Positions 20,394 through 27,925 of a stretch of DNA of 37,936 bases are shown here, one piece after another (position 1 is the first letter of the stretch; each line of letters begins with the position of its first letter). The DNA comes from Desulfovibrionaceae bacterium. GTDB lineage: Bacteria > Desulfobacterota > Desulfovibrionia > Desulfovibrionales > Desulfovibrionaceae. A program made the translations under genes and the position numbers. The stretch covers positions 1-37,936 of the forward strand of contig JAQXLA010000018.1 of assembly GCA_029011315.1 (NCBI GenBank). The letters are read 5' to 3'. The notes beneath the pieces were generated by a model, which was not told the origin of the DNA, ran no database searches, and worked only from the letters and a program-made list of their open reading frames with translations.

Positions 20394-20690
20394 ATGCTTG
20401 CCATAGCGATTCTGACCGTAGAATACTGCCTCCATGGCAATGATTCTCTGAAGGGAAAGCGGAGAATTGCCAACAGTCTCAAGCAGAAAGTCAGAAATAC
20501 TTTCAATGTCTCCATAGCGGAAGTCGATACGGAAAACTCCCTGACGCGTCTCAAGCTTGCTGTTGTTTCTCCAAGCAACAGCGAACAGCACCTTCAATCC
20601 CGCATGGATAAATGTCTGGCTATGATGGAAGCAATTTGCAGTGAGGAAATGATCTTCAGCGATCTTCAAATTTTCCATGAGGAGCCCTGA
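20394..20690 (+). CDS. DUF503 (YlxP-like) small protein
   Basis: This 98-residue protein belongs to the DUF503/YlxP family, a compact fold of unknown biochemical role usually encoded near infB and rbfA and therefore linked to translation or ribosome maturation. The family pattern is visible: a short beta strand at the N-terminus (AIAILTVEY), then SLKGKRRIANSLKQKVRN, then VSIAEVDTEN. AGAGGA lies before ATG 20394. It ends one base before the chosen bioWF start. Its position here, away from infB or rbfA and behind tsaB, is unusual. Confidence 0.88.
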   Translation: MLAIAILTVEYCLHGNDSLKGKRRIANSLKQKVRNTFNVSIAEVDTENSLTRLKLAVVSPSNSEQHLQSRMDKCLAMMEAICSEEMIFSDLQIFHEEP

Positions 20691-20691
20691 C

Positions 20692-22635
20692 ATGACAGCT
20701 GCCAATGATCTTTTCAGCATTAGAATGCGTTCTTCCGCCTGTGAGAACGGTGCCTCAAAACATCTTTCCGGGGCAGAACGCATCGTTCACGAAAACATGC
20801 TGCCCCGTGCGGCTCTCTCGCTTCTGGACAGAGGGCTGCATCATGCCAAGGGAAATGCCGATACTCTCCATCTGACTGTTGAACGCGAAAAACCGGAAAA
20901 TATTCTGCATTTGAATGCCCTTGCGGTACAGACCGTGAAAACTAACACGTCACAGGAAGGGCTGGAACAGATTCGACTTTTCCTAGAAGAAACAGGCGTT
21001 GGAAATCATGCTGATGAAATTGTAAAGCTGTTCACGGAAACCCCGACCATGCGGGGAGCTATTCTTCTGGATGTGCACACCATGCAGCGACTGGAACCGG
21101 ATCTCGAACGTGGTGTACGCGCATCGCGCATGGATGCCGACGACAGCATTCCGGAATCCGCCGTAAACAAAGATCACTTTGCCGAAGCATTGGTTCTCGC
21201 TACAAAAGTCGCACACTGTCCGGGCATCATTGGCGAAATCTGCATGTCGGACGATCCCGACTATGTCACAGGTTATGTTGCGTCGATGACTACAGGATAT
21301 CGCCGCATCACGACACTCAAGGAAATGGGATCGGAAAAGGGAGGAAGAATTTTTTTATACGGAGGCGATCCGAAAAAGGCGTCCGAAGCCATAGACTGGC
21401 TGCAAAACCATCCTGTCATTGTGCATAACATCCGCAGACCGGATCATGTTGCACCGGAAAAACCGCTTGATCCCTTACAGTCTCTGAAAAAAGCTCTTGA
21501 AGATCTGAAGGATGCAAACCTCTATCGAACCATGAAAACCTTTACTGAAGCCCAGGGTCCGCACACCACAGCGGACGGAAAACACTGCGTCCTGGTTTCT
21601 TCAAACAGCTATCTGGATCTGACTGCGCATCCGGCCGTCAGAAAAGCCTGTTCGGAAGCTCTGGAACAGTACGGCTTCGGATCTGGAGGATCCCGTCTGA
21701 CGACAGGGAATACGGAAATTCACGAACGTCTGGAACAGGCCATTGCCAAATTTAAGGGAACAGAATCCGCAATTCTGTTCAATACTGGATATGCGGCCAA
21801 TCTTTCCACCATTCAGGCCATCATGAGACTTGGAGGCACCATTTTCAGTGATGAATGCAATCATGCGAGCATTATTGACGGGTGTCGTCTTGCGGGATCC
21901 CGCTGCATCGTCTATCGTCATAATGACATGAATGATTTGCGCTGTAAAATCCGGGAAGAAAAGCCTCGGCGCGGCATGGTTATCAGCGATGCCGTATTCA
22001 GCATGGATGGAGATATTCTCAATCTTCCAGAATTTCTGGCAATTTGCAAAGAATATGGCCTGTTCTCCATGATTGACGAAGCACATTCCACAGGCACCAT
22101 CGGAGTGTCCGGACATGGCATTACAGAATATTTCAACTGCGATCTTCCCGATATTCTCATCGGGACTCTCAGCAAAGCAGTCGGATCCGAAGGCGGTTTC
22201 GTCGCAGGTTCCCGCATACTGACAGAATATCTGCGACACTCGGCCAGAAGCTTCGTATTTTCTACAGCACTCTCTCCCGTTTCTGCAGCTGCAGCTCTGG
22301 CCGGACTGACCTGCATCGAAGCGGAACCGGAACGCGTCAGGGCACTACACAGCAATATTAGGGCTTTTACACGGTTTTTACAGGAAGAAGGGCTGAATAT
22401 CCATTCAGAAACGCCTATTATTCCCATTCCCGTAGGCTCAGAATCTCTGGCATTGGAGCTATCCGAAACACTGTATGATGCCGGCTTCATCATTCCGGCG
22501 ATCCGCTATCCCACAGTACCTCGCGGAAAAGCAATTTTGCGCGCGGCACTGATGTGCTCTCATCAGCAGGAAGATCTATGCCGCATGGCCAGGATTATTG
22601 GAACCTTTTTCCGAAATCACGCGCTTTCAGCCTAA
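20692..22635 (+). CDS. BioW-BioF fusion: pimeloyl-CoA synthetase / 8-amino-7-oxononanoate synthase
   Basis: This single 647-residue protein should carry out two consecutive biotin steps: pimelate plus CoA and ATP to pimeloyl-CoA, then condensation with alanine to 8-amino-7-oxononanoate. Residues 2-245 match 6-carboxyhexanoate-CoA ligase (BioW) motifs: FSIRMRSS, KHLSGAERIV, GVRASRMD, SDDPDYVTGYVAS and GGRIFLYGG. Residues from about 260 onward are a complete BioF with the SSNSYLDLT start, GSGGSRLTTG, DEAH (462-465) and the PLP Lys495 in GTLSKAVGSEGG. A charged linker with few conserved residues joins them. The frame opens at 20677, but GGAG at 20681-20684 fits the ATG at 20692. The stop overlaps the convergent folE stop. 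No other bio gene is in the window. Confidence 0.93.
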   Translation: MTAANDLFSIRMRSSACENGASKHLSGAERIVHENMLPRAALSLLDRGLHHAKGNADTLHLTVEREKPENILHLNALAVQTVKTNTSQEGLEQIRLFLEETGVGNHADEIVKLFTETPTMRGAILLDVHTMQRLEPDLERGVRASRMDADDSIPESAVNKDHFAEALVLATKVAHCPGIIGEICMSDDPDYVTGYVASMTTGYRRITTLKEMGSEKGGRIFLYGGDPKKASEAIDWLQNHPVIVHNIRRPDHVAPEKPLDPLQSLKKALEDLKDANLYRTMKTFTEAQGPHTTADGKHCVLVSSNSYLDLTAHPAVRKACSEALEQYGFGSGGSRLTTGNTEIHERLEQAIAKFKGTESAILFNTGYAANLSTIQAIMRLGGTIFSDECNHASIIDGCRLAGSRCIVYRHNDMNDLRCKIREEKPRRGMVISDAVFSMDGDILNLPEFLAICKEYGLFSMIDEAHSTGTIGVSGHGITEYFNCDLPDILIGTLSKAVGSEGGFVAGSRILTEYLRHSARSFVFSTALSPVSAAAALAGLTCIEAEPERVRALHSNIRAFTRFLQEEGLNIHSETPIIPIPVGSESLALELSETLYDAGFIIPAIRYPTVPRGKAILRAALMCSHQQEDLCRMARIIGTFFRNHALSA

Positions 22636-23231
22636 TCTCCGCTTCCGCTGGTTTCTGCAGAACGTCCTCCCGCCATCCGGAAGAAATTGTCCCGTGCGAC
22701 AGAATCCGTGCGAAAGACGCCATAGCTCGCCAAAGTCCGGGTAATGGCATTTTGCTTGCGGATTCCGCGAGAGGCAACGCAGGCATGTGTTCCCTCAATA
22801 TATACGGCGACATCCTCAGAACCGGTTATTTTTTTCATAATAGACGCGATATCAGTTCCGATACGTTCCTGAAGCTGGAGCCGACGGCAGACCATATCGG
22901 CAATACGGGAAATTTTGGACAGGCCGATCACCCTGCCTTGGGGGATATAGGCCACTGAAATTTTCATGTTGTACATCAAAGCCAAATGGTGTTCGCACCA
23001 GCTGAAGCATTCAATACCGGATACGCATACCATATCTCCACTGCCGCTTTCCGTAAAGCAACGACCAAATTTTTCTGCAATTTGATCATTGGTGTAGCCG
23101 ATGCCTTCAAAAATTTCTTCAAACATATCGGCCACTCTGCGCGGGGTTTCCATCAGCCCTTCACGATCTGGATTTTCTCCGATTGCGGACAGTATTTCCC
23201 GAACAGCATGCTCTATTCTGGCCTTATCCAT
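22632..23231 (-). CDS. folE: GTP cyclohydrolase I
   Basis: FolE converts GTP to 7,8-dihydroneopterin triphosphate, the entry point for tetrahydrofolate and for queuosine-type 7-deazaguanines. The 199-residue protein has the zinc ligands Cys79 and His82 in SWCEHHL and Cys151 in HACVASRGI, plus the YIPQGRVIGLSKISRIAD segment that shapes the active site. It is the last gene of queD-queE-folE, starting 8 nt after queE, which suggests it primarily supplies QueD. Its TAG stop overlaps the convergent bioWF stop by 4 bp. The residues following CEHHL (ALMYNM) are a little unusual compared with the common PFxG form. Function is otherwise clear. Confidence 0.97.
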   Translation of the reverse strand: MDKARIEHAVREILSAIGENPDREGLMETPRRVADMFEEIFEGIGYTNDQIAEKFGRCFTESGSGDMVCVSGIECFSWCEHHLALMYNMKISVAYIPQGRVIGLSKISRIADMVCRRLQLQERIGTDIASIMKKITGSEDVAVYIEGTHACVASRGIRKQNAITRTLASYGVFRTDSVARDNFFRMAGGRSAETSGSGD

Positions 23232-23239
23232 GATTTTCC

Positions 23240-23899
23240 CTATACTCCGCGCCTGTCAGGATCCCAAATATATTTATGCAGCTGCAACTGAAGCCGAATA
23301 CCCCGCATCGATATTCCATCCTGAAGCAGACTCTGCATAAACCGAACGATTTCAGACGGTTCAATCCGGCCAAAAACCGGAGACAGATACACACCGCAGC
23401 GTAACTTGCGAGACATCAATATGCGGCGAACCTCAGCTTCATCTTCTTCCGCCATCACAAACTTCAGGATATCGTTCTCCCGAAGGCAATCAAAATTTCG
23501 GGAATCGAAAGAATTGCCGCAACCGCTTGAAGGGAGCTTATAATCTGGAGAGAGCGTAATTCTCGGATTTTTCGCCAATTCGCCAAGATACACCGTGCCG
23601 TTTGTTTCAATATTCACCCAAAAGCCTGCATCCGTCAGTCTCTGAGCCAGCATCGACCCCTCATCAGTTCGCAATGGCTCTCCGCCAGTCAGCGTCACAC
23701 GCTCACAGCCAAAAGATCGCACACGGCTCACGATGTCTTCCGGGTTCAAATCGTCCCAGGATCCGTCATCCGTCAGTGCATAGGGAGTATCACAATAGGA
23801 ACAGCGCAAATTGCATCCGCACAGACGGATAAACACAGCCAGTTCTCCGGCATACCGCCCTTCGCCTTCAATGCTGCTAAAGATCTCGGCAACCTGCAT
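23240..23899 (-). CDS. queE: 7-carboxy-7-deazaguanine synthase
   Basis: QueE is a radical-SAM enzyme that ring-contracts 6-carboxytetrahydropterin to 7-carboxy-7-deazaguanine, on the path to preQ0 and queuosine. The 219-residue protein begins with the typical VAEIFSSIEGEG, then RLCGCNLRCSYCD with the CX3CX2C cluster ligands Cys29, Cys33 and Cys36, and later VTLTGGEPL and ILKFVMAEEDE. Several in-frame ATGs exist; GAGG sits 6 nt before the ATG at 23899, which I prefer over 23902 or 23920. It overlaps the end of queD, so the two are translationally coupled. Its Fe-S cluster probably comes from the NIF machinery. Confidence 0.95.
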   Translation of the reverse strand: MQVAEIFSSIEGEGRYAGELAVFIRLCGCNLRCSYCDTPYALTDDGSWDDLNPEDIVSRVRSFGCERVTLTGGEPLRTDEGSMLAQRLTDAGFWVNIETNGTVYLGELAKNPRITLSPDYKLPSSGCGNSFDSRNFDCLRENDILKFVMAEEDEAEVRRILMSRKLRCGVYLSPVFGRIEPSEIVRFMQSLLQDGISMRGIRLQLQLHKYIWDPDRRGV

Positions 23900-24233
23900 C
23901 ATCAGCCTCATAGCAGGCAATATTTCCCTCTGATTCCTGCACCATTACTTTATAGCATTTTGGACCAATGGCTCTGGCAATCCATAACGCCAGATTTTCA
24001 GAAGTTGGATTGCATGGCAGCACTGCATTAAGATCTTGATGATCGAGGACATCGCTGATTTTTTCCTTGATCTCTGTAAAATCCATCACCATGCCGGCAT
24101 CATCGAGTTCAGCAGAACGGCAAAAAACATCAATAATCCAGTTATGACCATGAACACGCGTACATTTTGACGGATACGAAAGATCCAAATGATGAGAAGC
24201 ACTGATTTCAAGCCGTTTTCTGATGTAAAACAC
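23877..24233 (-). CDS. queD: 6-carboxy-5,6,7,8-tetrahydropterin synthase
   Basis: QueD converts dihydroneopterin triphosphate (the FolE product) to 6-carboxytetrahydropterin. The 118-residue protein has the zinc-ligand region SASHH (11-15), catalytic Cys24 and the CTRVHGH zinc motif with His28 and His30, then MVMDFTEIK and the LNPTSENL-type segment as CNPTSENLALW. The frame extends 55 codons upstream to 24398, but nothing there looks like this family. I place the start at GTG 24233, preceded by GGGAGG with 5-nt spacing, which gives the standard family length. It heads the queD-queE-folE operon. QueC, which completes preQ0, is not in the window. Confidence 0.93.
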   Translation of the reverse strand: MFYIRKRLEISASHHLDLSYPSKCTRVHGHNWIIDVFCRSAELDDAGMVMDFTEIKEKISDVLDHQDLNAVLPCNPTSENLALWIARAIGPKCYKVMVQESEGNIACYEADDAGCRDL

Positions 24234-24387
24234 GGCATCCTCCCAACTTGCATCCGGGCCGCAATGCAAAAATGAAAGCGTCCGAGGCACTCGCGATACC
24301 ACTGAACGCTTGCGGATCCGGTCGAACCGGTTATAAGAAACAATGCAACGTATGCTAATCCCTGCCAGCAATACGCACATCGCAGTA

Positions 24388-24415
24388 ATTTTATCCAAAC
24401 TTCCGTATTCGTCAA
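24388..24415 (-). promoter_or_regulatory. Promoter for the queD-queE-folE operon
   Basis: On the minus strand TTGACG (24415-24410) and TAAAAT (24393-24388) are separated by 16 nt, each one base off consensus. Transcription would start near 24381, leaving a leader of about 150 nt before queD. Confidence 0.65.
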
Positions 24416-24504
24416 GGCTTCTTGCCTTCCTCCGTTCAATCAGAGTCAGCGCACGGATCTTCCCATTTTCAGCGAACTGAAACGCCTCCGCGACTGAAAA
24501 CGGA

Positions 24505-24533
24505 TTGTTTTGCCTTTCTGCCTGGAGTATGCT
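24505..24533 (+). promoter_or_regulatory. Candidate promoter for the DHH phosphoesterase gene
   Basis: TTGTTT (24505-24510) and TATGCT (24528-24533) are separated by exactly 17 nt. The -35 is imperfect. It lies about 60 nt before the chosen ATG at 24592 and makes the upstream portion of the open frame non-coding. Confidence 0.5.
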
Positions 24534-24591
24534 ACCAGCTGATTCAAAAAGATTGTTCTTCGAAAAACTCTTTTACAGGATAGATCTTCCC

Positions 24592-25602
24592 ATGTCACAC
24601 ACGGACTCTCCCGCTTTCCATGCAGCACACATTGCCGAAGTTCTGCGCCAGCATGACAATATTCTGATCGCAGCGCATGCCTCGCCCGACGGCGATGCCG
24701 TTGGTTCCATGTGCGCCATGGAAAGCCTGCTAAAATCCCTCGGCAAACGCACGATGCTCTATAATGCGACGGGCATTCCGGATTACCTGACCTGGATTAC
24801 GGAACATACTACCGTCTATGATGATATTGAACATCTCCCGTTCCAGCCCGAACTGATCGTTGCGCTGGACTGCGGAGATCCTCAGCGCCTTGGCAAAAAT
24901 TTTCAGCCTCTTCTGCCGGCATGCGAAATCTGCAATATTGATCATCATCTGGCCAATCCTCAATTCGGTACTGTCGGCAACTGGATTGACTCGCATATGG
25001 CTGCTACGGGACAGATGGTCGCCATGATTGCCGAAGCAGCCGGTATTCCCCTGATCGGACGTCTTGCTGAATGCGTTTATATTGCCCTGGTCACGGATAC
25101 CGGTTCCTTTGCGCACAGCAACACTACGCCCGAAGTTTTCGAACTGGCAGCAAAACTGCTACGGAATGGATTGAACGCCCCTGCACTGCGCGATCGTCTT
25201 GACATGCAATGGAGTATGCGAAAAAATCGCCTGTGGGGTTTTCTCATGTCCCGCATTACGCTGGAAGCCAACGGAGAACTTGCCTGCATTGCGGTTTCAG
25301 CAGCAACGCTGGCTCATTTTGAAGCGTCCCGAGAAGATTTGGAAGGTTTTTGCGAACATTTGAGAAAAATACGCGGCGTACGCGCTGCACTGTTGCTGCG
25401 CGAAGATACCAACCATCTGACAAAAATCAGCATGAGGAGTGCCGGTGCCGTAGACGTCCGATCCATAGCTTCGCAATTCGGAGGCGGAGGGCACTTCAAC
25501 GCCGCAGGAGCCACGGTCTGTGAACCTATGCCGAAAGTCCGCGACAAGGCACTGAAGCTTCTGAAGGAGATACTGGAAAAAACCGCTCTCACCCATCCCT
25601 GA
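24592..25602 (+). CDS. NrnA-like DHH/DHHA1 phosphoesterase
   Basis: This 336-residue protein belongs to the DHH-DHHA1 family that contains NrnA, which degrades short oligoribonucleotides (nanoRNA), pAp and sometimes pGpG in the cytoplasm. The metal-binding motifs are all present: HASPDGDAVGS with Asp33 and Asp35, ALDCGDPQR, NIDHHLAN with Asp117-His118-His119, and VTDTGSF. The C-terminal DHHA1 domain ends in the substrate-binding FGGGGHFNAAGA. The frame opens at 24505, but family alignment and ACAGGA (24575-24580) support ATG 24592. In many bacteria this gene lies between rbfA and truB; here it stands alone, divergent from queD and convergent with miaA, with 18 nt between the stops. Confidence 0.92.
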   Translation: MSHTDSPAFHAAHIAEVLRQHDNILIAAHASPDGDAVGSMCAMESLLKSLGKRTMLYNATGIPDYLTWITEHTTVYDDIEHLPFQPELIVALDCGDPQRLGKNFQPLLPACEICNIDHHLANPQFGTVGNWIDSHMAATGQMVAMIAEAAGIPLIGRLAECVYIALVTDTGSFAHSNTTPEVFELAAKLLRNGLNAPALRDRLDMQWSMRKNRLWGFLMSRITLEANGELACIAVSAATLAHFEASREDLEGFCEHLRKIRGVRAALLLREDTNHLTKISMRSAGAVDVRSIASQFGGGGHFNAAGATVCEPMPKVRDKALKLLKEILEKTALTHP

Positions 25603-25620
25603 CGCCCTGCGCAACGTACA

Positions 25621-26544
25621 TCAGCAAGGCAAAGTGTTCTGTTCTTCTAAAAAACGCATTGCGACATCGTAGGCTCTGTCAGCTTCTGTCGGTGCGAACC
25701 ACAGAATACGGGGATCAGCACGAAACCAGGTAAGCTGGCGTTTTGCGTAAGCTCTTGTGTTCTGAAGCCACTGTTCTGAGGCCTCATCCAGAGTCAGCCG
25801 CCCTTCCAACATATTCCGCAGCTCCTGACAGCCGATTCCCGACCATCCCGGAGCCTCCGCCTGCGGCGTTTTTTCCAGAGCAGCACGAATTTCCTCCAAT
25901 GCTCCGCTTGCCAGCATCATATCAATGCGCTGCTTCAGGATGGGTTTGAGCTCTTCCAGCGGCAAACGCAGGCCGATGCGCAGAATCCCTCTCTCCGGAT
26001 ATGCCGAAGGAGGCGTCTGCTTATGCCATTCGGAGAAACGGCGGCCAGTAAAATGCAGGACACTGAGAGCTCTCACGATGCGCTGACGATCATTAGGATG
26101 AATCTTCTCTGCATATGCCGGATCAGCCCGCATCAGTTCCGCATGAAGAGTGGCATTGCCCTCGCGAACACAACGCTCGATCAGGGTATTTTCCAGCTCT
26201 CGGGGCACGTGAGGAATCGCCGCCATACCATCGAGCAATGCCCGAAGATACATGCCTGTTCCACCTGTCAAAATCGGGATTTCCGCAGCCATGAGTTCCG
26301 CCGCCGCCAGAGAGCTCCATTCGCCTGCGGAAATACGCTCTGACATATTCAGAAAGCCATATAAACGGTGCGGACAGAATCTCAAAGACTCCGCATCAGG
26401 CTGAGCCGTAACTATAGGAATATCCCTATAGACCTGCCGGGAATCGGCATTGACTATCGTTCCTCCGACAGATTGTGCCAGACGGACGGCAAGAGCTGAC
26501 TTGCCGCATCCTGTTGGACCGACAAGACAGACTATTTTCTTCAT
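25621..26544 (-). CDS. miaA: tRNA dimethylallyltransferase
   Basis: MiaA transfers a dimethylallyl group to N6 of adenosine 37 in tRNAs that read UNN codons. The 307-residue form starting at ATG 26544 (MKKIVCLVGPTG) has the normal family length. It shows the P-loop GPTGCGKS (9-16), NADSRQVYRDIPI, ILTGGTGMYLRALLDG and the C-terminal RAYAKRQLTWFR. The frame extends to 26595, with another ATG at 26568; the chosen start has a distant GGGAG (13 nt away), so it is not certain. It is 66 nt downstream of hom and probably cotranscribed with it. Its prenyl donor derives from the same isoprenoid pathway as the dxr product. Confidence 0.95.
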   Translation of the reverse strand: MKKIVCLVGPTGCGKSALAVRLAQSVGGTIVNADSRQVYRDIPIVTAQPDAESLRFCPHRLYGFLNMSERISAGEWSSLAAAELMAAEIPILTGGTGMYLRALLDGMAAIPHVPRELENTLIERCVREGNATLHAELMRADPAYAEKIHPNDRQRIVRALSVLHFTGRRFSEWHKQTPPSAYPERGILRIGLRLPLEELKPILKQRIDMMLASGALEEIRAALEKTPQAEAPGWSGIGCQELRNMLEGRLTLDEASEQWLQNTRAYAKRQLTWFRADPRILWFAPTEADRAYDVAMRFLEEQNTLPC

Positions 26545-26610
26545 AACAGACTGTTTGCTCCCAGACATAGGCAAATGCCGCCACCTGACAGACAATGCAG
26601 GTATCGCTAT

Positions 26611-27900
26611 TTACAATACATGGTAGCAGACCGGTTCTTCCCGCAGACAGGAACGACTCCTTACCGCATTCAGAGCACGGCGTACCGCGCTGGTTTGAGC
26701 TTCATGCGTCATGAAGATCAACGGGACGGCACAGCAGTTCGGACGCTGTTCCTGCTGAATGGCCTGGGCGATGCTGACGCCTTCATCAGCAAAGGATCCA
26801 GCAATGCCGGACAGAACTCCCGGATCATCCTTGACCATAAAACGAAAATAATACCGGCTTTTCGTCTCATCCTCAGGACAGATGGATGCTGCCAGAGGAA
26901 CCTGACGGATAAAACCTGAATTTAACGTATCAGACGCTCTGACAACAGCGATCAAATCCGCCAGCACTGCGCTGGCTGTCGGCAGACTGCCGGCTCCGGC
27001 ACCATGCAGAAAAAGATCACCGACAGCATTCCCGACGACGTGCACGGCATTAAAAGCTCCATTAACCCGTGCCATCATGGCCGAATGCGGAACAAGAACA
27101 GGATACACCCCAGCATCAATACGGCCATCAGGATGCTTCCTCGCACTTCCAAGCAATTTGATGCAGTATCCGAACGCATTGGCAAACGAAATATCCATAT
27201 TGGCAATATTCCGAATTCCGGAAATGGGCATGGAAGCAAACGGATAATCCTCGCCCCATGCCAGACGGATTAACAGAACGAGCTTGTGCGCTGTATCAAA
27301 GCCGTCAATATCCAACGTCGGATCCGCCTCGGCATAGCCTTTTTTTTGAGCGTCTCCCAAGGCTTTCACAAAATCTACGTCATTTTCCGTCATAGCGGAC
27401 AGGATATAATTTGACGTTCCGTTCAAAATTCCCTCAATGGAGAGAATCCTGTTGCCGGACAGACTTTCTTTCAGTGTTTGCACGATGGGGATTCCACCGG
27501 CCACGCTGGCTTCATACCTGAGTGCGGCACCGTGTTCCGCAGCTATAGCAAAAAGCTCTTCGCCCTTTTCCGCCAGCAAAGCCTTATTGGCTGTAACAAC
27601 ATGCCTTCCCCGTTCAAGACAGCCACGGACAAGACGCTGAGCATCATTCAGACCGCCCATCAGCTCCACGACGATATCAAGTTCAGGATCCTCAATCAGA
27701 TCCTGAATGGAATCAGTCAAAACGGCTCCTTCAGGAATCGCTCGGGGACGCGATACATCACGCACGGCAACCTTTCCAATCTGGAATGCGCATCCCGTTC
27801 TCTGTAAAATCTCTTCGCGGTTTTCATCCAGTAAACGGACAAGTCCCGATCCGACCGTGCCGATACCGGCTATGCCCAGACGAATGATTCTTTTTTTCAT
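26611..27900 (-). CDS. hom: Homoserine dehydrogenase
   Basis: Hom reduces aspartate semialdehyde to homoserine, the branch toward threonine and methionine. The 429-residue protein has the NAD(P)-binding LGIAGIGTVGSGLV (about 8-21), VTANKALLAEKG, the catalytic-domain GILNGTSNYILS and YAEADPTLDIDGFDTAHK with its conserved Asp and Lys, and a C-terminal ACT domain (about 345-429, beginning YYFRFMVKDDPGVLS) that usually binds threonine for feedback inhibition. Sequence upstream to 27963 is also open, but ATG 27900 fits the family and follows AGAAGAGAAG. It is 25 nt after the lipoprotein gene and 66 nt before miaA. Confidence 0.97.
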   Translation of the reverse strand: MKKRIIRLGIAGIGTVGSGLVRLLDENREEILQRTGCAFQIGKVAVRDVSRPRAIPEGAVLTDSIQDLIEDPELDIVVELMGGLNDAQRLVRGCLERGRHVVTANKALLAEKGEELFAIAAEHGAALRYEASVAGGIPIVQTLKESLSGNRILSIEGILNGTSNYILSAMTENDVDFVKALGDAQKKGYAEADPTLDIDGFDTAHKLVLLIRLAWGEDYPFASMPISGIRNIANMDISFANAFGYCIKLLGSARKHPDGRIDAGVYPVLVPHSAMMARVNGAFNAVHVVGNAVGDLFLHGAGAGSLPTASAVLADLIAVVRASDTLNSGFIRQVPLAASICPEDETKSRYYFRFMVKDDPGVLSGIAGSFADEGVSIAQAIQQEQRPNCCAVPLIFMTHEAQTSAVRRALNAVRSRSCLREEPVCYHVL

Positions 27901-27925
27901 GATCTTCTCTTCTAAGAATGTCGGA

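Larger units (their letters stand above)
24234..24591. other. Divergent control region of queD and the DHH phosphoesterase gene
   Basis: These 358 bases hold two outward-facing promoters (24388-24415 minus, 24505-24533 plus) and a roughly 150-nt queD leader. On the minus strand the leader has AAGCGT (24310-24305) able to pair with ACGCTT (near 24281-24276), enclosing a smaller hairpin capped by a CGCGA loop, and TTGCAT pairing with ATGCAA just before the ribosome binding site. This could be a riboswitch-like element, but it does not fit the preQ1-I pattern I know. No gene is convincing here; the long minus frame is only an upstream extension of queD. Confidence 0.45.

Noticed and set aside
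24321..24330. GGTTCGACC on the minus strand, resembling a tRNA T-arm
   Set aside because: The T-loop is too short, and no acceptor, D-arm or anticodon arm can be placed around it.
24234..24398. N-terminal extension of queD
   Set aside because: No family similarity, no ribosome binding site for the upstream ATG, and it overlaps the promoter and leader; GTG 24233 is better supported.
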